A stretch of 64,000 nt of DNA, taken from an uncultured Pelagibacteraceae bacterium. GTDB taxonomy: Bacteria > Pseudomonadota > Alphaproteobacteria > Pelagibacterales > Pelagibacteraceae. Shown here in pieces: positions 51,316-59,876 of this stretch. Position 1 is the stretch's first letter. The number at the start of each line of letters is the position of its first letter. Below the pieces are notes generated by a model, which was given only the letters and a program-made list of their open reading frames with translations, did no database searches and had not been told where the DNA came from. The translations under genes and the position numbers were made by a program. Location of the stretch: contig CACAWY010000003.1 in assembly GCA_902536385.1 (NCBI GenBank), forward strand, positions 62,001 through 126,000. The letters are read 5' to 3'.

Positions 51316-52473
51316 ATGCAAAAAATTGCTAATATTGGATTAATTGGTTGCGGTCATATAGCCGAAACATATTTTAGAGCTCAAAAATATTTTAATAATT
51401 TTAAAATAATTAAGTGTGCAGATATAAATAAAAAAGCAGCTGAAAATTGTGCTAAGATCTATAAAATTGAGGCTGTCTCTGTAAATGATATCCTTAAAGA
51501 TAAAGAAATTGAAATAATTTTAAATCTTACAATTCCTACAGCACACTATTTAATTGCAAAAAAATCGTTATTGAATGGTAAACATGTATATTCAGAAAAA
51601 CCTTTGGCGGTCGACTTTAAAGATGGTTTAGAACTCATAAAAATTTCACAAAGAAAAAAACTCTTTATAGGTAATGCTCCTGATACATTTTTAGGAGGCG
51701 GTAATCAAAAAGCGAGGCAACTTTTAGATAAAAAAGTTATAGGTAAAATAAAATTTGGAACCGCAATATTTGCTTTCCCTGGGATTCAATCATATCACCC
51801 TAATCCAGAACCTTGGTTTAAAAAAAAGGGGGGTGGACCGGTTATTGATATGGGTCCTTATTATTTGACAGCATTAGTAAATCTATTAGGACCTGCAAGC
51901 TATGTAACTAGCACTTGTAATTATAATACAAAAAAAAGAATTATTGGCATTGGACCAAAAAAAGGGAAAAAAATTAAAGTAGAATGTCCTACTACATACT
52001 TTTCAACCGTTAGATTTCAAAACGGGACAATTATCAGATTAACATTATCATTTGATGTAATTTCTCACTTAAGAAATCATATAGAATTATATGGAGAGAA
52101 AGGATCTATGATAGTCCCAGATCCAAATATGTTTGGAGGATCTGTTTTATTGAGTACAAAATTAGGAAGCAAATGGAAAAATTATAAAACTAATAAAATG
52201 GTTTTAGGAAAAATTAATATTCGAACTCAAAGTTCTAGAGCTAATGAGTCACCTACTAATGCTAATTATAGAGGTGTAGGACTTGCAGAAATGATTTATT
52301 CTATTCAAAATAAGAAAAAACATAGATGTAATGGGAATTTATCTTTACACATTCTAAATATTATAGAAGGAATTCATAAATCAGCTAGAACAAAAAAAAA
52401 ATTTCATTTCAAAACGACATGTGAAAAACCCAAATTTTTTACTAATAAAGAAATAAATTCAATTATTAAATAG
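51316..52473 (+). CDS. Gfo/Idh/MocA-family oxidoreductase
   Basis: NIGLIGCGHIAETYFRAQKYF, GKHVYSEKPLAVDF; coupled to iolD. Confidence 0.92.
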   Translation: MQKIANIGLIGCGHIAETYFRAQKYFNNFKIIKCADINKKAAENCAKIYKIEAVSVNDILKDKEIEIILNLTIPTAHYLIAKKSLLNGKHVYSEKPLAVDFKDGLELIKISQRKKLFIGNAPDTFLGGGNQKARQLLDKKVIGKIKFGTAIFAFPGIQSYHPNPEPWFKKKGGGPVIDMGPYYLTALVNLLGPASYVTSTCNYNTKKRIIGIGPKKGKKIKVECPTTYFSTVRFQNGTIIRLTLSFDVISHLRNHIELYGEKGSMIVPDPNMFGGSVLLSTKLGSKWKNYKTNKMVLGKINIRTQSSRANESPTNANYRGVGLAEMIYSIQNKKKHRCNGNLSLHILNIIEGIHKSARTKKKFHFKTTCEKPKFFTNKEINSIIK

Positions 52474-53365
52474 AATTTTGCCTACTCAAAATAGCAGCAC
52501 CCCTCACCCCACTTGCGTCTCCATACTGTGGTTTTAAAAATACTGTTTTTAGATTAGGTTCATTTATATATGATGATGTTTTTTTTTTAATTTGATCTAA
52601 AAAATCTATTTCATTAGAGATTCCACCACCAAAAACAATAGCATCTGGATCAAGAGTTGTAATTATTATTACCAAACATCTTGCTAAAATATCCTTATAC
52701 TCATTTATAAATAAAGTGGAGTTAGAATCCTTTTTTCTATACCTGCTAAAAATTTCTTTTGCTGGAATGTTTTCATTAAATTGTTCATTAAATCTTTTCT
52801 CTATTGATTTACCAGATAGATAACCTTCAAGTCTATTTGAAAATTCTAAAATTTTATCAGATTTTAAGTTTGGTGTATTTGTAAGTGGCATTTGATTTAA
52901 ACTCCATTCTCCACCTAAACCATTTGCTCCAGATATTATTTTCTTATTTATTACTAGTCCACCACCACAACCTGATCCTAATATAATTCCAAAAACTGTA
53001 TCATAGTGACTAGCTGATCCATCAAACGCCTCTGATAGACAAAAACAATTAGCATCATTTTCTGTAAGAAAATTATTATCTATTTTTAATTTTAAATCTT
53101 TTATTAAGTTTTTATTATTTAACCATTGAGAGTTATGTGCATTTTTAATTAATCCTGTAGTTTTATCTACTGCACCGGGATGACATATACCTACATTAAA
53201 TTTTCCAGATTTATTTTCTAATTTTTTTACAATTTTAGTTATTGAAATAATTGTGTTTTCGTAATCTTTAGGTGTTTGAACTCTGTCTCTTTTTAATTCT
53301 ACATTATTATTATCTAGAAGAACGTACTCTATTTTTGTTGCCCCTAAATCTATTCCTATATGCAT
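52466..53365 (-). CDS. ROK-family sugar kinase
   Basis: [71 protein letters not shown]. Confidence 0.92.
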   Translation of the reverse strand: MHIGIDLGATKIEYVLLDNNNVELKRDRVQTPKDYENTIISITKIVKKLENKSGKFNVGICHPGAVDKTTGLIKNAHNSQWLNNKNLIKDLKLKIDNNFLTENDANCFCLSEAFDGSASHYDTVFGIILGSGCGGGLVINKKIISGANGLGGEWSLNQMPLTNTPNLKSDKILEFSNRLEGYLSGKSIEKRFNEQFNENIPAKEIFSRYRKKDSNSTLFINEYKDILARCLVIIITTLDPDAIVFGGGISNEIDFLDQIKKKTSSYINEPNLKTVFLKPQYGDASGVRGAAILSRQNSI

Positions 53366-54159
53366 TAATTAGCTGATGACCTATTCATTTCTTGAAGTTC
53401 TACTTCTAATTTATTTAATTCTTCACCGCCTGCCATCATACTTAAAAGTTTTTCTCTAGAGATATCTTTCTTTTCATATGTGCCTAAACTTTTCCCTCTA
53501 TTTAATACTGTAAAACTATTTCCAACTGGATAAGCATGATGAACGTTATGTGTTATTAAAATTACTGCTAATCCCTGAGAAGCGGCTTTGACTATATATT
53601 TCAAAACAACTGATGCTTGGTGAACTCCAAGTGCTGACGTTGGTTCATCTAAAACAAGTACTTTAGCTCCAAAATATATTGCCCTGCTGATTGCTAAACA
53701 CTGCCTTTCTCCACCTGACATAGTTCCAACCGCTTGGGATGGATCTCTTACATCAATTCCTATCTGCCCCATTCTTTCTGCTGCAATCTTATTTGCTTTC
53801 TCAATATCAAATGTCTTAAAAAAAGGAGGTCCTTTCATAGGCTCTCTGCCCATAAAAAAGTTTCTAGTTACGCTCATTAAAGACACCAAAGCTAAATCTT
53901 GATAAACAGTTGCTATGCCCATATCTAACGCATCTTTAGGACTATCAAATATAGTTTTTCTTCCTTCAACTATTATTTCTCCTTCGTCAGGCTTGTGAAC
54001 GCCAGCTAATGTTTTAATTAGAGTTGATTTACCAGCTCCATTATCGCCTAGAAGGCACATGATTTCACCTTTTCTTAATTTCATGGTCACGTCTTTTAAA
54101 GCAATTACTTTGCCAAAAAATTTACTTATATTATTAAATTGAACTAAGTAATCTGACAT
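53365..54159 (-). CDS. Sugar ABC transporter ATP-binding protein (single ABC domain, CUT2/FrcA-like)
   Basis: [52 protein letters not shown]. Confidence 0.94.
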   Translation of the reverse strand: MSDYLVQFNNISKFFGKVIALKDVTMKLRKGEIMCLLGDNGAGKSTLIKTLAGVHKPDEGEIIVEGRKTIFDSPKDALDMGIATVYQDLALVSLMSVTRNFFMGREPMKGPPFFKTFDIEKANKIAAERMGQIGIDVRDPSQAVGTMSGGERQCLAISRAIYFGAKVLVLDEPTSALGVHQASVVLKYIVKAASQGLAVILITHNVHHAYPVGNSFTVLNRGKSLGTYEKKDISREKLLSMMAGGEELNKLEVELQEMNRSSAN

Positions 54160-55286
54160 TATTTGCTCTCTGTTACTTTTCTTCTTATGAAATTATTAAA
54201 TATTACAGCAATTAACATCATTGCTCCTAAAAAAACTTTAAACCAATCAGTATCAACATCTGTATAAAAAATTCCCATTGATACAGTACCAAATATTAAA
54301 GCTCCAAATGCTGCACCAATAGCTGACCCATATCCACCAGTTAACAAACATCCACCTACAACAGCTGCAGCTATAGCTTCTAGCTCTTTCAACGTTCCTC
54401 TCATTGTGTCTGCTGATCCAGCATCTAGAACTTGAATAGTAGCAAAAATTGTTGCTGCAACCGCCGTTCCAATAAATAAACTTATTTTCACTCTGCCGAC
54501 TGGCACACCTACGTTATTAGCACCATTCTTGTCTCCGCCTGACGCAAAAATCCAATTACCATATCTGGTTTTCATTAATATCCAGGTAGTTAAAATTGCT
54601 AATGCTATAAACCAAATAACTGAAGGAGGAATGCCCGTAGCTAAGGGGCTACCATCTGTTCTTAAAGCAATTAAATTCATTGAACCTAGCCATGTAAAAA
54701 CCCATTTAAACGAGTCTGTTGCAAATATCCAAGCTATAGGATCGTTTTCAATTAAAACTCTTAAACCTGGTACTTGTGTACGTCCTGTGATTAATCTTGT
54801 TAAAGCTAAAGTTGCTCCTCTTAAGATAAATAACATTGCCAGCGTAACTATAAAAGATGGTAAGCCAGTTCTGACTACGAGTATTCCATTAAAATAACCA
54901 ACTAATACTGCCATTGAAAAAGCAAATATAATACTCATCCATAAAGGCCACCCCCAATAGATAGCTGGAATAGCTATACAAATTCCTGCAAAACCAATCA
55001 TTGAACCGATTGATAAGTCAAATTCTCCACCAATCATTAACATTGCTGCTGCGATGGCAATAATTCCAAGATTAGCTGATACATCTAAAAAATTTAAAAT
55101 TCCGTAAGCGCTAAACATACCGGTATCACCAGCAACAATACCAAAAAAAATAAAAACTAAAATTGCTCCGCCTAGAGCTCCTAACTCAGGTCTATTTAAT
55201 AAAACTTTTAAATTTGAAACTTTTTTAAGTCGTTCGTCCTGATTAAAATCAGTTTTACTTTCTATACTTTTTGACTTTGTAGACAT
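54159..55286 (-). CDS. Sugar ABC transporter permease (CUT2 family)
   Basis: Multi-[60 protein letters not shown]. Confidence 0.94.
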   Translation of the reverse strand: MSTKSKSIESKTDFNQDERLKKVSNLKVLLNRPELGALGGAILVFIFFGIVAGDTGMFSAYGILNFLDVSANLGIIAIAAAMLMIGGEFDLSIGSMIGFAGICIAIPAIYWGWPLWMSIIFAFSMAVLVGYFNGILVVRTGLPSFIVTLAMLFILRGATLALTRLITGRTQVPGLRVLIENDPIAWIFATDSFKWVFTWLGSMNLIALRTDGSPLATGIPPSVIWFIALAILTTWILMKTRYGNWIFASGGDKNGANNVGVPVGRVKISLFIGTAVAATIFATIQVLDAGSADTMRGTLKELEAIAAAVVGGCLLTGGYGSAIGAAFGALIFGTVSMGIFYTDVDTDWFKVFLGAMMLIAVIFNNFIRRKVTESK

Positions 55287-55302
55287 AATAAAAAAGCTTA
55301 AA

Positions 55303-55336
55303 AAAAAGGCCTAGTGAATTTGCACTAGGCCTTTTT
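55303..55336 (-). terminator. Strong inverted repeat/attenuator between the binding-protein and permease genes
   Basis: AAAAAGGCCTAGTG-AATTTG-CACTAGGCCTTTTT: perfect 14-bp arms with flanking T/A tracts. Confidence 0.92.
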
Positions 55337-55346
55337 GATATATTTT

Positions 55347-56273
55347 TTATCTATAACCTTGAGCAGCCCATTTAATTACACTCTTAGCATTTTTAGGTGT
55401 AACAAAACCAGGTCCTGTCATAACCACACCAGCTGGCATAGTTCCGTATCTCATATATTGAGAAAAGATAGCTATAGGTAAGTAACCTTGTAAGTACTGT
55501 TGTTGGTCAATTAAGAACTCAACTTTTCCTGCAGCGGCAGCTTTCAGCATTCCCGGTGACATATCGAATGTGCCAAGTTTAACACTTCCTACTTTACCAG
55601 CTGACTCTAAAGCTTTTAGAGCAGCTTCACCCGCAAGACCAGCTCCTAAAGTAAGAATAGTGTCATAGCCACCACCTAATTTAGCAGCTACAGCTTTCTG
55701 AATTTCAGTCGGGTCGTTTGATGTACCTAATATATCTACAGATCCACCAAAGCCTTTTTTGAAACCAGCACATCTTCTATCTAAAGCGACGTTACCTACT
55801 TCGTGGTTAACACATAGTGCTTTTTTACCACCAGCAGCCTTCATTTTTTGTCCGCCACCTACTCCAGCTTCAAATTCAGTTTGACCTACGTGAGCACTAA
55901 TTCCTAGTTTCATGTAGTCATCTGAACCAGAGTTCATAGATATTACTGGAATACCTGCAGATATTGCAGCTTTAACAGATTTACCTAAAGCGGCAGCATC
56001 TGGTAAAGTTATTACGATACCTTTTGGTTTTTGAGAAACAGCATTATCGATTAATTTTGCCATTTCAACCATGTCAAATGTTGCTGGAGCAGTATATTTG
56101 CAAGATACTTTCATATCTTTACAAGCTTTATCTACACCATTTTTTGCAACTGACCAGAAAGGGTCATTAGCTTGCCCGTGTGACACAACGATAATATCAA
56201 CTGCTAAAGCAGCCACTGATGTCATCGCCCATGTTAAAAGAGCAGCAATTGTTAAGTATACTTTTTTCATCAT
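55347..56273 (-). CDS. Sugar ABC transporter periplasmic substrate-binding protein
   Basis: Signal peptide; DIIVVSHGQANDPFWSVAKNGVDKACKDM, PKGIVITLPDAAALGKSVKAAISAGIPVISMNSG. Confidence 0.93.
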   Translation of the reverse strand: MMKKVYLTIAALLTWAMTSVAALAVDIIVVSHGQANDPFWSVAKNGVDKACKDMKVSCKYTAPATFDMVEMAKLIDNAVSQKPKGIVITLPDAAALGKSVKAAISAGIPVISMNSGSDDYMKLGISAHVGQTEFEAGVGGGQKMKAAGGKKALCVNHEVGNVALDRRCAGFKKGFGGSVDILGTSNDPTEIQKAVAAKLGGGYDTILTLGAGLAGEAALKALESAGKVGSVKLGTFDMSPGMLKAAAAGKVEFLIDQQQYLQGYLPIAIFSQYMRYGTMPAGVVMTGPGFVTPKNAKSVIKWAAQGYR

Positions 56274-56350
56274 TATTTCCCTCTTTTATTGTTATTAAAA
56301 GTTGTGGCATTAAAACAAAAAAAAAGATTAATTTCAAAAAAAAATATTTT

Positions 56351-56386
56351 TATACAACCTGCAGTATGTAAAGAAAGTGTTGTATA
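56351..56386. promoter_or_regulatory. Inverted repeat upstream of the binding-protein gene
   Basis: TATACAAC-N20-GTTGTATA, 8-bp arms, between iolG-like stop and the binding-protein start. Confidence 0.4.
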
Positions 56387-56388
56387 TA

Positions 56389-57381
56389 TTAAATTTTAAT
56401 TGTTTTTTTTAATTTTAAAGATTTATAAGCCGCATTAGCTAATTTTAAGGCAAAGTAACCATCTTCAAAAGTTGATCTAGATTTAATTTTATTTTTATGT
56501 AGAGAGATTAATTCTTTAAGTTGAATATTGTATGCATCATTATAACGTTCAATAAAAAAATTTAAGAAAGGTTTTTGAGAATTAGTCTGTTTAGAATTAA
56601 ATAACTCTGTTGAGTTTTCTCTCTTATTCCCAGAAATTAACATTCCTTTTTTGCCAAATAATTCAACTCTCTGATCATAACCAAAAGAGCAATGTCTTGA
56701 GTTAGTGATAACGCATATTACACCTTTTTTAGATTTCATAGTAACTACTGCTAATTCATGATCTTTTATTTTCTTATAAAAAGGTGTGAATGATGAAGTA
56801 AATGCATGAATTTCTGTAATTTCATCCTTGCCTAAATACAATCTGCACAAATCAAAGTCATGGATCATCATATCTCTAAAAATTCCACCTGAGGATTTTA
56901 GGTAAGATGTTGTTGGTGGAGCAGGATCCCTACTTGTAACGATAATTTTTTCTAATTTTCCTATTTTATTTTTGTCTAAATCTTTTTTTAATGAAAAATG
57001 CCCAGGATCATATCTCCTATTAAAACCTAATTGGATTTTAGGTTTAAGTTTTTTTACTTTTTTTAAAGTTTTAATAATTTTATTGATATTAAGATCTAAT
57101 GGCTTTTCACAAAAAATTGTTTTTTTTCTTTTTATTCCCTCTTCAATAAATTTTATGTGAGTATTCGTAGAGCTAGAAATAAAAACTAAATCAACTTTAT
57201 CATCATTGAATATTTTATTATAATTTTTTTCAATTTTGCATCCGTAAAGCTTTTTTGCTTTGTTGCTCAATTGATCAATTTTTTCGTTAACATATAGTAA
57301 TTTTATTTCTTTGTTTTTATTTAGATTTTCAGCATGCATTTGACCTATACGTCCAAATCCAAATAAAGCTACATTGATCAT
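56389..57381 (-). CDS. iolG: Inositol 2-dehydrogenase-like Gfo/Idh/MocA oxidoreductase
   Basis: NVALFGFGRIGQMHAENL, FCEKPLDLNI, LGFNRRYDPGHFSLKKDLDKNKIG, DMMIHDFDLCRLYLG. Confidence 0.82.
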   Translation of the reverse strand: MINVALFGFGRIGQMHAENLNKNKEIKLLYVNEKIDQLSNKAKKLYGCKIEKNYNKIFNDDKVDLVFISSSTNTHIKFIEEGIKRKKTIFCEKPLDLNINKIIKTLKKVKKLKPKIQLGFNRRYDPGHFSLKKDLDKNKIGKLEKIIVTSRDPAPPTTSYLKSSGGIFRDMMIHDFDLCRLYLGKDEITEIHAFTSSFTPFYKKIKDHELAVVTMKSKKGVICVITNSRHCSFGYDQRVELFGKKGMLISGNKRENSTELFNSKQTNSQKPFLNFFIERYNDAYNIQLKELISLHKNKIKSRSTFEDGYFALKLANAAYKSLKLKKTIKI

Positions 57382-57435
57382 ATTTTTTGTATAAAGTTGA
57401 TATTTGTAATATAAACTTAGTACTTTATTGAAATT

Positions 57436-58341
57436 ATGTCTATAAAATTAGGTATAGCTCCCATAGCATGGAGCAATGATGATATGCCAGAATTAGGTGG
57501 CGAAACTACATTAGAGCAATGTTTATCAGAAGCAAGCAAAGCTGGTTTTACCGGAATAGAGTCAGGTGGTAAATTTCCTAAAAATTCAAAAGAATTAATA
57601 CCAAAATTAGAAAAAGAAAATTTACAACTTTGTTCTGGGTGGTATGGAGCAACACTTTTGAAGAATACTCCAAAAGAAGAATTTAAATTAATGCGTGAGC
57701 AGATGGATTTATTCAAAGATTGTAAATCTCCATGCATGGTGTTTGCAGAAGTAACAAATTCTGTGCAAGGAGATCCAAAAACACCATTATCCAAAAAACC
57801 TAAACTTTCAGAAGATGAGTGGAAATTGTTTTTATCTAGAATCAATGAAATAAGTAAAATGATGATAGATGAAAATATGCCTCTTGCTTATCATCATCAT
57901 ATGGGAACAGTTATTGAAACAGAAGATGAAACAAGGAGACTAATAGAAAGCACAAGTGATAGTGTAAAATTATTAATTGATACTGGTCACATGTTATTTG
58001 CTGGAGGCAACTCGATTAAACTAACCGAGGATTTTATGGAAAGAATAATCCATGTTCATTGTAAAGACATTCGTAAAAATATTTTAGAAAAATCATTAAA
58101 AAATGATAGCACCTTCCGACAAGCTTTTCTTGATGGAGCTTTCACAGTTCCAGGAGATGGATGCATTGATTATAAACCTTTCTTAACAGTTTTAAAAAAT
58201 AAAAATTATGAAGGTTGGCTTGTAGTTGAAGCAGAGCAAGATCCAGCAAAAGCTAATCCATTTGAATATGCAAAAATTGGTTATAACTATTTAAGTAAAA
58301 CTGCTAAAGAATGTGGATTTAATATAATTAGTCAACGATAA
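57436..58341 (+). CDS. iolE: Myo-inosose-2 dehydratase-like TIM-barrel protein
   Basis: LGIAPIAWSNDDMPELGGETTLEQCLSEASKAGFTGIESGGKFP, YHHHMGTVIET, LLIDTGHMLFAG, VHCKDIR. Confidence 0.93.
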   Translation: MSIKLGIAPIAWSNDDMPELGGETTLEQCLSEASKAGFTGIESGGKFPKNSKELIPKLEKENLQLCSGWYGATLLKNTPKEEFKLMREQMDLFKDCKSPCMVFAEVTNSVQGDPKTPLSKKPKLSEDEWKLFLSRINEISKMMIDENMPLAYHHHMGTVIETEDETRRLIESTSDSVKLLIDTGHMLFAGGNSIKLTEDFMERIIHVHCKDIRKNILEKSLKNDSTFRQAFLDGAFTVPGDGCIDYKPFLTVLKNKNYEGWLVVEAEQDPAKANPFEYAKIGYNYLSKTAKECGFNIISQR

Positions 58342-58841
58342 GCTGACACAAGTTCGTTATTTCCAGCAGCTACACACGGTGACTTAACGCACGTGCCTAT
58401 CACCCACTCAGATCCTGCTTCTGACTCAAAATTGCTTTCTGAGACAAAGATAATACCTTTATCTGTGGATTGACCAGCTTTGCCTTCTGCTTGAATTCTA
58501 GGATCTTGCGATGTTTGTATTAAAGGCTTATCAATATTGTAAGGGTTATTAAGTTTTATGTTATTCGAAATATGATTTACAATTTTTGAAGATATCCAAA
58601 CTGAATTACAATTGTCACCCCATAAAGTAGTACCTTCTTCATTTGAACTACATTCATTTATTTGATTATTAATAAACTCTACAACTAGTTTATGATTAGC
58701 TTTAATATCATTAGCTTTTTGCACAACTGCGGATCGTGTGGACGCGGTCCAAATTAACATTATAACAACATAAGCAAGTGAACTTAAAACTAAAGTTTCA
58801 AGAGGACCAAAATTTTTTAAACTTCTTTTTAAATCAATCAT
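58332..58841 (-). CDS. Hypothetical single-TM, Cys-containing exported protein
   Basis: 169 aa; N-terminal TM LETLVLSSLAYVVIMLIW; periplasmic part has four Cys; no family recognised by eye. Confidence 0.75.
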   Translation of the reverse strand: MIDLKRSLKNFGPLETLVLSSLAYVVIMLIWTASTRSAVVQKANDIKANHKLVVEFINNQINECSSNEEGTTLWGDNCNSVWISSKIVNHISNNIKLNNPYNIDKPLIQTSQDPRIQAEGKAGQSTDKGIIFVSESNFESEAGSEWVIGTCVKSPCVAAGNNELVSAYR

Positions 58842-59794
58842 AGTTTTACAATCATAGACTTATCTAATTTGTTTTCAAAAAAATTAATAATATTTTTTGT
58901 AGTTTCAATAGACATTCTAGACTTACATTCATTTGTGAAAGTAGCTGAATGCGGACTCAGCAAAACTTTTTTATTTTTTTTTAATGGATTATTTTCATCT
59001 ATAGGCTCTCTTTCAAATACGTCTAAGCCTGCACCAAAAATAATATTTTCATTCAATGCTTTATTTAAATCAGTTTCATTAATTATACCTCCTCTTGAAG
59101 TATTTATTAAAACAGCATTTTTTTTCATTGTTTTAAGCTTTGAATAATCTATCATATTTCTTGTTTTATCATTTAGAGGTGTGTGTAACGATAAATAATC
59201 ACAGCTGTGAATTCCCTTATCAAAATTTTCAATCTTATTTCCTCCAAAGCTTTTAATTACTTCGGTTGAAACATAAGGATCAAAAATGTTTACCTTCATT
59301 TCAAAGCCTAAACACCTCTTAATTAAATTTTTTCCTATTCGTCCGAAACCCACAATCAATATTTCTTTATTGTATAATTCTAAAGTTTCAATATTAGATG
59401 CATTTTGTTTAAAATTCCCAGATCTAACTTCATAATCATACGAACTTAAGCCTTTAGATAAAGCAAGCATCATGCAGATTACATGCTCAGCAACAGCTAC
59501 TGCATTGGCGGTAGCTGTAATTAAAAGCGAGATATTTTTTTTTTTAATATAGGCTAAATCTATATTATCATAACCTACTCCATGTCTTGAAATAACTTTT
59601 AATTTAGAACAGTGTTTAAGAATATTTTCACCGAGCTTTGAAACTCTTAATGTGCAGGCATCGAACTCTGGTAGTTTTTTTATTAAATTTTCCTCTGATA
59701 CATCTGTAATTAATTCATACTTAAAATCTTTATTTGTATTTAATAAATCCAAACCATCTTTATGAATATTTTCAATAACAGCAATTTTTTTCAT
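58838..59794 (-). CDS. D-2-hydroxyacid dehydrogenase / phosphoglycerate dehydrogenase-like
   Basis: VISRHGVGYDNIDL, ILIVGFGRIGKNLIKRC, LINTSRGGIINETDL, LSPHSATFTNE. Confidence 0.9.
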   Translation of the reverse strand: MKKIAVIENIHKDGLDLLNTNKDFKYELITDVSEENLIKKLPEFDACTLRVSKLGENILKHCSKLKVISRHGVGYDNIDLAYIKKKNISLLITATANAVAVAEHVICMMLALSKGLSSYDYEVRSGNFKQNASNIETLELYNKEILIVGFGRIGKNLIKRCLGFEMKVNIFDPYVSTEVIKSFGGNKIENFDKGIHSCDYLSLHTPLNDKTRNMIDYSKLKTMKKNAVLINTSRGGIINETDLNKALNENIIFGAGLDVFEREPIDENNPLKKNKKVLLSPHSATFTNECKSRMSIETTKNIINFFENKLDKSMIVKL

Positions 59795-59801
59795 AAATTT
59801 T

Positions 59802-59876
59802 TGGCGGTCCCAAGGGGAATCGAACCCCTCTTTGTTGGATGAAAACCAACTGTCCTAACCGATAGACGATGGGACC
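59802..59876 (-). tRNA. tRNA-Glu (anticodon TTC), CCA encoded
   Basis: Reverse complement GGTCCCATCGTCTATCGGTTAGGACAGTTGGTTTTCATCCAACAAAGAGGGGTTCGATTCCCCTTGGGACCGCCA. Confidence 0.96.

Noticed and set aside
54529-54897. 122-aa plus-strand ORF
   Set aside because: Antisense to the ABC permease; no recognisable domain.
57417-57845. 142-aa minus-strand ORF
   Set aside because: Antisense to iolE.
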